Shown here: positions 24,260 to 32,673 of the stretch, piece after piece
Layout: the number at the start of each line of letters is the position of its first letter
How positions within the stretch are numbered: the stretch's first letter is position 1
DNA from: GCA-003244245 sp050699595
Lineage (GTDB): Bacteria > Actinomycetota > Actinomycetes > Mycobacteriales > Pseudonocardiaceae
Length of the DNA stretch: 64,000 bases
Direction of reading: 5' to 3'
Assembly: GCA_050699595.1 (NCBI GenBank)
Contig: JBOHFI010000027.1
Span: 5,589 to 69,588, forward strand
Notes under the pieces: generated by a model
What the model saw: only the letters and a program-made list of their open reading frames with translations
What the model was told of the DNA's origin: nothing
Databases searched by the model: none
Made by a program: the position numbers and the translations under genes

Positions 24260-24801
24260 ATGCCCGGCGATGACCGCTTCCTGGTGCCGCTCTACTCAGC
24301 GGTCGAGGCGGCTCGCCACCTCGACGTGCCGGCGTCGACGTTTCGCACGTGGGCGCACGGCTACCGAAACCGCCCGCGAGGTCGCCCTCCGGTCGTCGGT
24401 GAGTCGATCGTCACCACGGTCCCGGCTGACAGCGGTGCTTCGATCCCCTTCGTCGGCCTCGCGGCGACACCCCCGAGGCGCGGAGCGCTCGGGAACTCGT
24501 CGTCGTGCGCAACGACCAACGAGTCTTCACCGAGATAATCGAGTCTTACCTGAGCCGGATCGAGTTTCGTGACGACCAGTGGGCACAGCTCATCCACCTG
24601 TCGAAATACCGCCACGCCGACGTGGTGGTCGATCCCCACCGAGCCTTCGGCGCACCGATCTTCGCTCACGGAGGCGTGCGAGTCGAGACCGTATTGTCCG
24701 CCTTCACATCCGGCATGGACATCACCGAGCTGACCGAGGAATACGGCCTATCCCGCAGCGACGTGCTGGACGTTCTGCGTGTCCACACCGACGCTGCGTA
24801 G
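24260..24801 (+). pseudogene. VapB45-like HTH / DUF433 antitoxin, internally deleted
   Basis: The 5' part reads FLVPLYSAVEAARHLDVPAS, then WAHGYRNRPRGRPPV and SIPFVGLA, the helix-turn-helix N-terminus of actinobacterial VapB45/50-type antitoxins. The 3' part, in another frame, is the DUF433 domain: LVVVRNDQRVFTEIIESYL, DVVVDPHRAFGAPIFAHGGVRV, VLSAFTSGMDITELTEEYG. The central ~60-70 residues of the family are missing at about 24455. No VapC toxin gene follows. The locus is a remnant. Confidence 0.7.
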
Positions 24802-24844
24802 TAGTCCCAGCGACACCAGGCTGACCGCGCGGTGGTGCTGGGGG

Positions 24845-25180
24845 TCAGCTCACCGGTTCAGGGCGACGGGGCGGGAGGGGGTTGGGCCACACCAGGCGGA
24901 GCTTCCGGCGCTGGGAGCACCTCCGGTGGGCGTGTTCGACCGAGCCGAACGTGCGGCGCAGCCCACTGCGCGTGGTGATGATCTCGACGTGGTGGTCGAA
25001 GGCTATCCCCCAAGCGTAGACCCAGGCATTGTCCCGCTCGCCGTGTTCCTCGACCAGCGCGAACAGCTGCGGCGCGTCCTCGGCGACGAGCTCGCGCACC
25101 TCCTCGGCGAACTCCTCCTCGCTGACCGGTTCCTCTTCCCCCAGAGGCTCGAAATCGTCGCCGCCCTCGTGGATCGTCAT
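24845..25180 (-). CDS. Conserved hypothetical acidic protein (111 aa)
   Basis: ATG 25180 follows GGGAGGG. The N-terminal third is strongly acidic (EPLGEEEPVSEEEFAEEV) and the rest contains DNAWVYAWGIAFDHHVEIITT and a basic tail. I know no function; similar small proteins often sit near XRE/DUF397 pairs in Pseudonocardiaceae, as here, where it is divergent from the XRE gene. Confidence 0.65.
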   Translation of the reverse strand: MTIHEGGDDFEPLGEEEPVSEEEFAEEVRELVAEDAPQLFALVEEHGERDNAWVYAWGIAFDHHVEIITTRSGLRRTFGSVEHAHRRCSQRRKLRLVWPNPLPPRRPEPVS

Positions 25181-25392
25181 GGTTGCCCTCCCGGGTTCGT
25201 GGATCTCGTGGGTGTCCGTCGGGGCGAACGCGGTGTGTCGCGTGGTACGCCCCGACGGACACCCTATGATTGGGTTGCATCACCATCAACTGGGAAACCT
25301 AGAAAATCAACGGGTTTCCCGTTTTATCCCCCGAAAGGGTTATTCAGCGTGCTCGCCGGCGGGCACGGTCACCGGAGCCGCGGGAGGTCGTG

Positions 25393-26256
25393 ATGGATCG
25401 TGGGGTCAGCCCGACGCTGCGGCTGTGGCAGTTGGCCGAGTCGCTGCGGGGCCACCGGGAGCGCATGGCATTGACGATCGAGGAGGCCGCCGCGCGGCTC
25501 AAACCGCATTCGCCGCGTTGGTCGCGCTCGAAGCTGCAGCGCGTCGAGACCCGGTCCTACGCGCCGCAGCCCGCCGAGGTCGAGCACCTGGCGGCGGTCT
25601 ACGAGGTACCCGCCGCCGAGACGGCCGTTCTGGTCCAGATGGCCCGCGAAGCCCGGCAGAAGGGCTGGTGGCAGTCCAGCGCGCTGCCCAAGCACACCCA
25701 GACCATGGTTGGGCTGGAGCAGGCGGCCACCACGGTGCGCGAGTTCGCGCTGGCCCTGGTGCCCGGCCTGCTGCAGACCTCCGACTACGCCCGCGCGCTG
25801 ATGACCACCCTCAAACCCACCAGGCCGATCGAGGTGCTGGAGAACCAGATCGCCGCCCGGATGATTCGCCAGCACGTGCTCACCGGCACCGACCCGCTCA
25901 TCTACGAGGTGATCTGCAGCGAGGCGGTGCTGCACTGCCCGGTGGGCGGCAGCCGGGTGATGCGCGGCCAGCTGGAACACCTGTTGGAGCTGAGCGGTCG
26001 GCCCAACATTGCCATCCAGGTGCTGCCGTTCGCGGCTGGTGCGCATCCCGGCATGGAGGGCGCGTTCGCCATCGTCACCCTGCCCGACTTGGCGCACGAT
26101 GTGGGCTTCGTAGAGGGGCCAGCGGGCTCGATCTATCTGGAGGAGCAGGACGACGTGCGGCGCTGCACTATGCACTTCGCCGTGCTCAGTTCGCTGGCGT
26201 TGTCCCCGGCGGAGTCCGCTGAGCTCATTTCTACTACGCTGGAGCGGTACCAGTGA
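25393..26256 (+). CDS. XRE-family helix-turn-helix regulator with DUF5753
   Basis: ATG 25393 (or GTG 25390) follows GGGAGG. The 287-residue protein has an N-terminal HTH (LAESLRGHRERMALTIEEAAARLKPHSPRWSRSKLQRVE) and the DUF5753 effector domain (~95-285) with GLLQTSDYARALM, RQHVLTGTDP and IQVLPFAAGAHPGMEG. This class is abundant in Actinobacteria and is typically encoded just upstream of a DUF397 protein, with the pair linked to development and secondary metabolism. The DUF397 gene follows after 20 bases. Confidence 0.93.
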   Translation: MDRGVSPTLRLWQLAESLRGHRERMALTIEEAAARLKPHSPRWSRSKLQRVETRSYAPQPAEVEHLAAVYEVPAAETAVLVQMAREARQKGWWQSSALPKHTQTMVGLEQAATTVREFALALVPGLLQTSDYARALMTTLKPTRPIEVLENQIAARMIRQHVLTGTDPLIYEVICSEAVLHCPVGGSRVMRGQLEHLLELSGRPNIAIQVLPFAAGAHPGMEGAFAIVTLPDLAHDVGFVEGPAGSIYLEEQDDVRRCTMHFAVLSSLALSPAESAELISTTLERYQ

Positions 26257-26276
26257 CCCAGGAGAGGAGGCGCGGG

Positions 26277-26498
26277 ATGACCCGAGCGGACCTGTCCCGC
26301 GTGGTGTGGCGCAAGAGCAGCCGCAGCGGGCTCAACGGCGGCACCGATCAATGCGTCGAAGTGGCGGCTCTGGACGGTGGCCGGATCGCGGTGCGGGACA
26401 GCAAGCACCCCGGCGGCGCCGTGCTGTTCCTCCCCCACACCGAGCTGGCCGCCTGGCTCAGCGGCGTGCGCAACGACGAGTTCACCGACCTGACCTGA
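26277..26498 (+). CDS. DUF397 protein
   Basis: ATG 26277 has AGGAGG at ideal spacing; an upstream GTG at 26253 that overlaps the XRE stop is less likely. The 73 residues contain the family core WRKSSRSGLNGGTDQCVEVA, then AVRDSKHPGGAVLFL and a C-terminal WLSGVRNDEF. DUF397 proteins partner XRE/DUF5753 regulators, BldB-like pairs included. Confidence 0.93.
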   Translation: MTRADLSRVVWRKSSRSGLNGGTDQCVEVAALDGGRIAVRDSKHPGGAVLFLPHTELAAWLSGVRNDEFTDLT

Positions 26499-26562
26499 CC
26501 CCGCCCACCGCTCCGCTTCGCCACCAACCGTGGTCGGCGACCCGCCCCGGCCGTACGGCCAG

Positions 26563-27219
26563 TCAGTGACCGGCGCGGTATCCGGAGCGCTGAGCTGGCA
26601 GGTCGGGAGTCTCAGTCGTGATCTCGGTGGCTGCCAGCGCGACGTGGTGGTCCAGCAGCGCCCGGAGCGGGGCGAGATCGCCCCGCAGGGAGGCCTGGCC
26701 GGCGATCAGGTTCTGCTGGGCGTCGAGGCGTCGCCAGTCGAGCGGGTGCCCGGCGTCTCGGGCCAGCTGGCTGAAGAACACGCGCTGGGTGCGGCCGTTG
26801 CCCTCCCGGAACGGGTGCACCGCGTTGACATCACCGATAGCCTCGGCCAGCCCGTTGAGGAATTCGCTGCGGTCCAGCTCTCTCAGGTGGTTGGCGCGGG
26901 CGAGTTTGCCGAACACGTCGGCGGCGTAGGACTCGATGAACTGCGGAAGACAGAACAGATCGGCTTTGGCGATGGCGACGGTGCGGATTTCCCCAGCCCA
27001 GTCGTAGATCTCCCCGAACAGGAATCGGTGGAAGGCCTGCAGGTGCGGGAGATCGTAAGAACCCTCGATACGCAGCCCGTCCCGTCGGTGAAGCTGCGCG
27101 AGTTGGGATGCGGTCCAGAAGGCCTCGGCCCGGTCAAGTTCGTCGGAGTCGGTGATGCCCAACCTGTTGCGCAGAACCCCGGTGGCCGGGTCAGTGTAAG
27201 GGTCGAGCGGGGAACTCAT
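26563..27219 (-). CDS. Fic family protein (toxin of a Fic TA module)
   Basis: The 218-residue protein has the complete Fic motif HPFREGNGRTQRVF (HPFx[E]GNGRxxR), with a preceding substrate flap region (GSYDLPHLQAFHRFLF, DWAGEIRT). Such enzymes AMPylate targets (DNA gyrase and topoisomerase IV in known bacterial TA cases). There is no inhibitory S/T-x3-E-G/N helix within the toxin itself; that motif is in the upstream antitoxin. ATG 27219 overlaps the antitoxin stop (ATGA). Confidence 0.9.
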   Translation of the reverse strand: MSSPLDPYTDPATGVLRNRLGITDSDELDRAEAFWTASQLAQLHRRDGLRIEGSYDLPHLQAFHRFLFGEIYDWAGEIRTVAIAKADLFCLPQFIESYAADVFGKLARANHLRELDRSEFLNGLAEAIGDVNAVHPFREGNGRTQRVFFSQLARDAGHPLDWRRLDAQQNLIAGQASLRGDLAPLRALLDHHVALAATEITTETPDLPAQRSGYRAGH

Positions 27220-27542
27220 CGCCGGTAGCGCGCCAGGAATTCGGCTTGGACGTCATCAATCGAGCGGGCACCGGAGGCGATGTCGGCGAGCAACTGGAGA
27301 TCCTGTGGGCTCGGCTCGAGACCCTCCGCGCGTATCGAGGCCAGAGCCTCCGCCATCGCACGCTGGCGTTCGGCGGCGTCCTGCAACGCCTGGTACTGGG
27401 ACACGGACATCAGGACGGCCTCCGGTTTGCGATGTGAGCCGACGAAAACCGGCTCACCGGCATCGTTGTTGACCTCGTCGATGATCCCGGTCAGGCCAGC
27501 CCTGAACTCCCGGACAGACCGCACCTCGGGGATCGACTTCAC
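27216..27542 (-). CDS. Antitoxin joining a Phd-like domain to a VbhA-like inhibitory helix
   Basis: GTG 27542 gives 108 residues. The first ~60 form a Phd/YefM antitoxin fold (IPEVRSVREFRAGLTGIIDEV, PVFVGSHRKPEAVLMSVSQYQAL). The rest, RAMAEALASIRAEGLEPSPQ and onward, contains S69-I-R-A-E73-G74, the (S/T)x3E(G/N) motif by which VbhA-type antitoxins block the Fic ATP site, plus the closing VQAEFLARYRR. It should both repress its promoter and inhibit the Fic toxin. The frame is open upstream into a decayed DUF6247 gene, but codon use and the promoter support starting here. Confidence 0.8.
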   Translation of the reverse strand: MKSIPEVRSVREFRAGLTGIIDEVNNDAGEPVFVGSHRKPEAVLMSVSQYQALQDAAERQRAMAEALASIRAEGLEPSPQDLQLLADIASGARSIDDVQAEFLARYRR

Positions 27543-27558
27543 GCCTGAAAGTGTACAC
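27543..27558 (-). promoter_or_regulatory. Leaderless-type promoter and palindrome of the Fic TA module
   Basis: A -10-like TACACT (27555-27550 on the minus strand) lies seven bases before the GTG start, so transcription should begin at the start codon. It overlaps the palindrome GTGTACAC, a likely autoregulatory operator. Confidence 0.5.
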
Positions 27559-27592
27559 GTATGTGTTCCAATCGAATTGACAGCCCTCCGGC

Positions 27593-27973
27593 GCGCGTCG
27601 ATCTGGGGCTGGGACTGCTCGTCGGTGGTGACCCGGTACACCGGCCACAGGCCAGCGCGGCGCCGGGTCTGCGCCAGTGGCTCGTCGGCGGGCGTCGGCG
27701 TGCCGGTCAGGCGCTCGGCGGCGCGGCGGGCGATCGAGGCGAAACGATCGGGGTCACAGTGGAGCAGCGCGACCCGTCGCCAGTGCTCCAGGCACCGGAA
27801 CAGCTCGGTGAGGTCCAGGTCCTCCCGGGCGGCGGCGAACGCACGCTGGTACGCGACGTCGAACCCCACCCGGCCTCGGCCAGCAGCGCTGCCTGGATCG
27901 CCGCCAGCGTCGCTCCGGGCAGCAGCGGGTCGCCGGTGCGGGGCTGCTCATCGAAGAACCACAGCGCACTCAC
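27593..27973 (-). pseudogene. DUF6247-like protein, frameshifted
   Basis: The first frame (ATG 27973) reads MSALWFFDEQPRTGDPLL, then GATLAAIQAALLAEAG; the conserved continuation GFDVAYQRAFAAAREDLDL and CLEHWRRVALL is in another frame from about 27869. One base seems lost at ~27865. DUF6247 proteins are small actinobacterial proteins often linked to toxin-antitoxin genes. The frame runs on without a stop into the antitoxin gene. A truncated paralogue lies at 28805-29048. Confidence 0.6.
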
Positions 27974-28206
27974 CCGCTCACCGTAGCGTCACCCGTCGCG
28001 ATCGCATGCGGTACCTCGCGGCTTGACAATCTCGACTTCCTCATGCGCCAACTGCTCGACCCGACAGTATCCCGATGACGGCGTACACTCCGAACCCCAG
28101 GCGACGGTAGCGATCCTCCGATCCGAAACCCGCTGGGCCATCCGCTTGCGGGTCCGCATGCTGCCGCACTATCGACCACCGCCCGCACGGCCCGTCAGCC
28201 TGCATG

Positions 28207-28233
28207 GCTAGCAATGCCTGCTAGCATCGAGCG
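28207..28233 (+). promoter_or_regulatory. Operator palindrome and leaderless promoter of the RHH/MazF pair
   Basis: GCTAGCA and TGCTAGC form a 7-bp inverted repeat around ATGCC. The right arm overlaps a -10-like TAGCAT (28222-28227), six bases before ATG 28234. The layout suits a leaderless transcript repressed by the ribbon-helix-helix antitoxin. Confidence 0.6.
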
Positions 28234-28464
28234 ATGGCACGGACGATCACATTGCGGCTGTCCGACGCCGCGTACGAAGCGGTCAAGCGCTACGCCGACG
28301 CCGACCAGCAGTCGATGAACTCGTGGATCGAGGGCCTCCTGGACGTCGAGGATATGCGGCGGCGCTGCGCAGCGCACGACCGATGGATGGCCGCCCGCCC
28401 GGATGCCGTCACGTTCGCTGAAACCTGGGCCGATCGCAATCTCGACGAGTTGGCGCACCGTTGA
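28234..28464 (+). CDS. Ribbon-helix-helix antitoxin (CopG/Arc type)
   Basis: The 76-residue protein starts with the RHH strand and helices (TITLRLSDAAYEAVKRYADADQ, SMNSWIEGLL), as in MazE-type RHH antitoxins of mycobacteria. The C-terminal half should neutralise the toxin. The next gene starts within its stop codon (TTGA). Confidence 0.85.
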   Translation: MARTITLRLSDAAYEAVKRYADADQQSMNSWIEGLLDVEDMRRRCAAHDRWMAARPDAVTFAETWADRNLDELAHR

Positions 28465-28775
28465 GCGACTCCCCACGCCGGGGCGACATCTGGACCACCG
28501 ACGCCGGTATCACCGTGCTCGTGATCTCCTCCACGGTGTACAACGAGATCCCGAGTGAGCCGACCGTCGTCGTCGTGCCTGTGTTCGACACCGTGTTCGA
28601 CTCCGGGCCCGATAACGGGTTCGGAGTGGACCTGGACGATGGCTGGACAGCGCCGGGCCTGGTCACCAGCTTACGCAAGGCTCGGTTGGCACAGCGCCGA
28701 CATCGAATTGACGTCCAGGCCCTCACCGACGTCAACACCATGCTCTTCAAGATCCTCGCGACGCCGGACCGCTAA
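28461..28775 (+). CDS. MazF/PemK-like endoribonuclease toxin
   Basis: TTG 28461 overlaps the antitoxin stop. The 104 residues follow the MazF/PemK beta-barrel order: PRRGDIWTTDAGITVLVIS, VVVVPVF, then a GWTAPGLVTSLRKARLAQRR segment and DVNTMLFKIL. MazF toxins cut single-stranded RNA. Sequence is divergent, with an altered RG-E/V-W start but a conserved GDIW. Coupled to the RHH antitoxin it forms a type II TA module. Confidence 0.78.
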   Translation: MSDSPRRGDIWTTDAGITVLVISSTVYNEIPSEPTVVVVPVFDTVFDSGPDNGFGVDLDDGWTAPGLVTSLRKARLAQRRHRIDVQALTDVNTMLFKILATPDR

Positions 28776-28804
28776 CCTTCGTGCGACACCTCCAGATCTA
28801 GGTG

Positions 28805-29048
28805 GCGCGTCGATCTGGGGCAGGGACTGTTCGTCGGTGGCGACCCGGTACGCCGGGTCAGTAGCCGAGCCGGGCCTTGATGACGGGCAGCGCCTGAACC
28901 TCCCGGCCGCCACCTCGAGAGCCTGGCGGTACTCGCGGTCAAACCTGGAGCGCTCCTCAGGAACGAGGGCCGCGCGGATCTCAGCCGGGGAGGCCGCGGC
29001 GAACGGCAGCCGGTGGCTGTGGGGGTCGAAAAGGACCGCGCGTCCCAT
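28805..29048 (-). pseudogene. DUF6247-like remnant, second copy
   Basis: ATG 29048 gives MGRAVLFDPHSHRLPFAAAS, then PAEIRAALVPEERSRFDREYRQALEVAAG, the N-terminal half of DUF6247. The conserved centre is missing and the end rejoins sequence matching 27593-27644 (52 bases, 48 identical). It is an internally deleted duplicate of the copy on the other side of the RHH/MazF genes. Confidence 0.6.
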
Positions 29049-29174
29049 TCGCCCCTCGCGAGAGGATACCGGCTGGCGGTCACCGCGAGCGGCCAGTTCG
29101 CTCCCGTCGAACAAGTGGAGTGGAGCTGGACGCCGGCCCGCTCGCCGAACAAGCGTACCGAGCTCACCCATAAA

Positions 29175-29538
29175 TTATCAGCCACTCACGATCGAGTCGA
29201 CATCACCAACCATTCGAGTGATAAACTGTCCGCACAACCACAAACTGTGAAGTTATCGCCACCCGAAGGGGCGATAACCACTGCGGGACACATGGTTGAA
29301 GGCGCAAACATTTGTTCTCATCAGGAGCGATGAGAACCAGAGCCGCCAACCACCCACCTTCGGGTGACTATACGAGCCTTGAGGCACGCTGCTAATCTTA
29401 GCCGGTTGGAGATTCAGGCTGATCGAAAATCTCCTATGCGCTAGGCAACGCCGTCCCCGAGCCGGCCGGTCGCTATTTTCTTGCGGGGGTGAAGGTGGAC
29501 CGCTCGGGCCACCCTGACATGACTAATAGGGGAAGTCC
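29175..29538. other. Gene-poor, AT-richer intergenic region with hairpins
   Basis: No credible gene. A 9-bp perfect stem GTTATCGCC/GGCGATAAC spans 29252-29278, and GGAGATT/AATCTCC forms another around 29405-29435. Composition is less GC-rich than the surroundings, which can mark acquired DNA or an untranslated region. Confidence 0.5.
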
Positions 29539-29664
29539 GTGACCGCAACGACTCCAGCCTCCATGCTGACGGCTTGGATGCTCGTGGCCCGTCCGGAGAC
29601 GTCGATCAACGACGTACGAACGGACATAGTCGGGCGCGATACAGCGAAGCGAGCAGGGGGTTGA
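29539..29664 (+). CDS. Small ORF, possible CBS-domain remnant (41 aa)
   Basis: GTG 29539 is preceded by AGGGGAAG. The product includes MLVARPETSINDVRTDIVGRD, which resembles the first strand-helix of a CBS domain (VVTARPETSI-type) but stops after 41 residues. It may be a fragment of a CBS protein or a chance ORF. Confidence 0.3.
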   Translation: MTATTPASMLTAWMLVARPETSINDVRTDIVGRDTAKRAGG

Positions 29665-29892
29665 TCTGTTGCCGTTGACACCAAGTGGTGTCGGACTGAC
29701 CGTACACCTAGACATGGATGATCTCGGGGGAGCATTCAGCGTGATATTTCCATTGAAAACCAAGGTCCACCGTCCACCGCTGTTCTGTATACATCTCTAC
29801 AACCCACGGGAGCCCTACGGCCCGCGGGAGCGTAGGCACGCTCGTCCAGAGCCGCGCCCGTCATCCGGTGAACACATGGCCGCCGAACGGCC

Positions 29893-32067
29893 ATGACGGG
29901 AACCGCCGGGACGGATGTCCTCAGTCGGCCCACCGCGAGCCCGCAGGAAGCCCCCGCCCGCGGCTGGTTGTTGCCGCTGATTGTACTGATCGCCGGGATG
30001 TTCATGTCGATCCTGGATATCAGCATCATCAACGTGGCCCTCCCGAACATTCAGAACGAGTTCGGAGGAACCACCAGGGACGTGCAGTGGGTGGTCACCG
30101 GCTACTCGCTGGCGGAGGGCGTGGTGGTACCGGCTACCGCCTGGATCGGGGATCGCTTCGGGTTGAGTCGGGTCTACACCCTGGCGCTGCTGGGGTTCGC
30201 CGGAGGGTCAACTTTCTGTGGGCTGGCGTGGAGCTTGAACACGCTGGTGATGTTCCGGATCATCCAGGGGCTCCTGGGTGGCATCCTACCCGCGATCACG
30301 ATGTCGATGTTGTTGCGGATCGTGCCGAGGGAGAAATTCGGTGCCGCTCTGGGCGTGTATGGGCTGGGAGCGGTGTTCGCCCCGGCGGTGGGACCGGCGC
30401 TGGGCGGTTATCTGGTCGAGTACGTGAACTGGAGGCTGATCTTCTTCATCAACGTGCCGGTCGGGATTATCGGCGCGATAGCCGCGGTCATCGTGTTGCC
30501 GGACGTTCCGAAGCGGCTCGGGCGGCGGTTCGACGTGTTGGGCTTCGTCACCGTGGCAGGCGCGTTGTTCTCACTGTTGCTGGCGGTGTCGAAGGGTGAA
30601 GACTGGAAGTGGAGCTCCTACCGGATCCTGGGGCTGTTCGCCGTCGGCATACTGAGTATGGCGTTGTTCGTGGTGATCGAGCTGGAGGTCGACGAACCGC
30701 TGCTCGATCTGAGGGTGTTCCGTTACTGGGCGTTCACCCACTCGTTGCTGTTGATCTCGTTGCTGTCGGTGGCGTTGTTTTCGATTACTTTTCTTGTGCC
30801 GCAGTTCCTACAGCGAGGGCAGGGACTGGGGGCGCTCGACGCCGGATTGATCCTGCTGCCGCCGGCGTTGGTGATGGCGGGGTTGATGCCCATCGCCGGG
30901 CGGCTCTACGATCGCTTCGGGCCCCGCTGGCCCGCAACCATCGGCTTGACGCTCGCGACCGGTGCCACCTATCTGCTGCACACGATCACTCTCGACACCC
31001 CCCGAACGGAGATCGTGTGGATTCTGATGCTGCAATACGGCGGCCTGGGCCTCGGTATGATGCCGATCTTCAGTGCAGGTCTCTCAGTCATCCCCACCAG
31101 GCACGCCAACGTCGCCAGTGCGCTCAATAACGTAGCGCAGCGCGTGTCGGGCGCGTTCGGAGTCGCGGTGTTCACCGCCATCCTCACCGTCCAGCAGGCG
31201 CAGCTGATGGCCGGACGCAGCGCACTGCTGCCCTCGACCACCCCCGCCCCGCACCTCGGACCGCAGCAAACGCCGCCCTGGGTAGGCCTCTACGCCTTCT
31301 ATCATCAGACCGATCTGCGGGTACTCGTCGCATCGATTGACAATCTGTTTCTGCTGGTCACCGGGATCTTCGCGCTGACCGCACTGGGATCGCTGCTGCT
31401 GAAGTCCAGACCCGCTCCCGCGGCCCCGCCTGGCCGTTCCCCACCGGCGGCGCAAGCCCCATCGCGGGCACCCGCCGACGTCAGCCCAGCCGAGCGCGAC
31501 GCTGTCACACGCGACGCTGTCACACGTGCCCCCGTGCCAACGCTCCCGCACGGGACGCCTGACCAGCCGCGCACAGCCGGGCCGGCCGAGCGGATCAGCG
31601 TCACCGTGTCCGCCGCGGCGGACACGCACGCCACGGCTGCCAAGGCCGTCGACGAGGAAACACCGGATGATGAGCTGACCGCCTCCCGGGAACAGATCGA
31701 CCAACTCCGTGAACAGATGGCCACCCTCCGACAACAGGCCATCCAGCTGGCGGCCGTGCAGACCGAGCTGTCCGCCAAGCTCACACAGGTCGAGCAGCAG
31801 CGCCGATGGGCCGAGACCGCCGTTGAGAACGCGCGCAACCACGGCAAGCAGCGGCTGCCCGACCAGCAACACCGCGCTCGCGGCCACACCGGCAGCCAGA
31901 AACCCAAACTCGGCCCCCGCCAGGTCAAGCTGGCCCGACAGATGTACGACGAGCTCGACAAAAACGGCAAACGCCGCTACACCACCCAGCAGATCGCCGA
32001 CGCATTCGGCGTCACCCCCACGACCATCTACCGCCATCTCAGGAAAGCCACCTCGAAAACGCCATAA
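29893..32067 (+). CDS. DHA2-type MFS efflux transporter fused to a coiled coil and a Hin-type helix-turn-helix
   Basis: ATG 29893 starts a 724-residue protein. Residues ~25-503 are a 14-helix EmrB/QacA-type (DHA2) drug exporter: FMSILDISIINVALPNIQ, GDRFGLSRVY, VFAPAVGPALGGYL, WRLIFFINVPVG. A Pro/Ala-rich linker (~505-590) follows. Residues ~592-650 are a coiled coil (ASREQIDQLREQMATLRQQ). Residues ~672-715 form a resolvase/Hin-type HTH: GPRQVKLARQMYDELDKNG, YTTQQIADAFGVTPTTIYRHL. The frame is continuous. A transporter tethering a DNA-binding domain could act as a membrane-bound regulator of its own expression; this is inference. Confidence 0.88.
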   Translation: MTGTAGTDVLSRPTASPQEAPARGWLLPLIVLIAGMFMSILDISIINVALPNIQNEFGGTTRDVQWVVTGYSLAEGVVVPATAWIGDRFGLSRVYTLALLGFAGGSTFCGLAWSLNTLVMFRIIQGLLGGILPAITMSMLLRIVPREKFGAALGVYGLGAVFAPAVGPALGGYLVEYVNWRLIFFINVPVGIIGAIAAVIVLPDVPKRLGRRFDVLGFVTVAGALFSLLLAVSKGEDWKWSSYRILGLFAVGILSMALFVVIELEVDEPLLDLRVFRYWAFTHSLLLISLLSVALFSITFLVPQFLQRGQGLGALDAGLILLPPALVMAGLMPIAGRLYDRFGPRWPATIGLTLATGATYLLHTITLDTPRTEIVWILMLQYGGLGLGMMPIFSAGLSVIPTRHANVASALNNVAQRVSGAFGVAVFTAILTVQQAQLMAGRSALLPSTTPAPHLGPQQTPPWVGLYAFYHQTDLRVLVASIDNLFLLVTGIFALTALGSLLLKSRPAPAAPPGRSPPAAQAPSRAPADVSPAERDAVTRDAVTRAPVPTLPHGTPDQPRTAGPAERISVTVSAAADTHATAAKAVDEETPDDELTASREQIDQLREQMATLRQQAIQLAAVQTELSAKLTQVEQQRRWAETAVENARNHGKQRLPDQQHRARGHTGSQKPKLGPRQVKLARQMYDELDKNGKRRYTTQQIADAFGVTPTTIYRHLRKATSKTP

Positions 32068-32123
32068 CAACCGTGAGATCGATGCCTTGTACCATGCCTG
32101 CAATCGAGGGAGGCGGGTAAGAC

Positions 32124-32594
32124 ATGGCGGGGTCCAGTGCGGCGAAGGTGACAGTCGTGGACTGGGTCGTAATCGGCGCGGGCCTGCTCGCGTACATCGC
32201 GAGTTACCTTCCCTGGCGCACGACCAACATCTCACTCTTGACGGCCAACCGGTTCACCGACGTGCAGGACGCCTGGCACGCGGGCTTCGGCGCCTGGTTC
32301 TCCGTGCTGCTGCTGGTGGCAGCCGGCGGCGTGGTGCTCGTCAGCACGGTGAACGGGCGACTGAGGTCGGCCACCTCACGACCGCTGATCATGCTTGTTC
32401 TGTCGGTACTGGCGTCCGTCACGATCGTGCTGCGCTGGGTGACGTTCTCAGACGCCAGCGGCAGGCTGGGCGAGCTGGGCGACGTCGATCTGGGGGGCGC
32501 TTTCACGGTGTCCAGCGGCGCCGGTTTCGGCCTCTACCTGGGGCTGATCGCGGCAATCGCGGCCGTGGTGGCGTCGTTGCTCACGGCCCGCTGA
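32124..32594 (+). CDS. Four-helix membrane protein of unknown function
   Basis: 156 residues with four predicted helices (VVDWVVIGAGLLAYIASYLP, WFSVLLLVAAGGVVLVS, LIMLVLSVLASVTIVL, FGLYLGLIAAIAAVVASLL) and an LPWRT segment after the first. The layout is shared with many small actinobacterial membrane proteins. It follows the MFS-HTH gene by 56 bases on the same strand. Confidence 0.7.
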   Translation: MAGSSAAKVTVVDWVVIGAGLLAYIASYLPWRTTNISLLTANRFTDVQDAWHAGFGAWFSVLLLVAAGGVVLVSTVNGRLRSATSRPLIMLVLSVLASVTIVLRWVTFSDASGRLGELGDVDLGGAFTVSSGAGFGLYLGLIAAIAAVVASLLTAR

Positions 32595-32673
32595 CACTCT
32601 CAGCCTTTTCTCACGTCTGGCGCGAATGCTGGTGAGGAGTACATGAACGGAGTCTGTAGAGGAGGTGACGGGA

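Noticed and set aside
27594..27869. A single fused DUF6247-Phd protein on the minus strand
   Set aside because: The frame is open through both, but the DUF6247 N-terminus is in another frame and a TACACT promoter sits directly before the antitoxin GTG.
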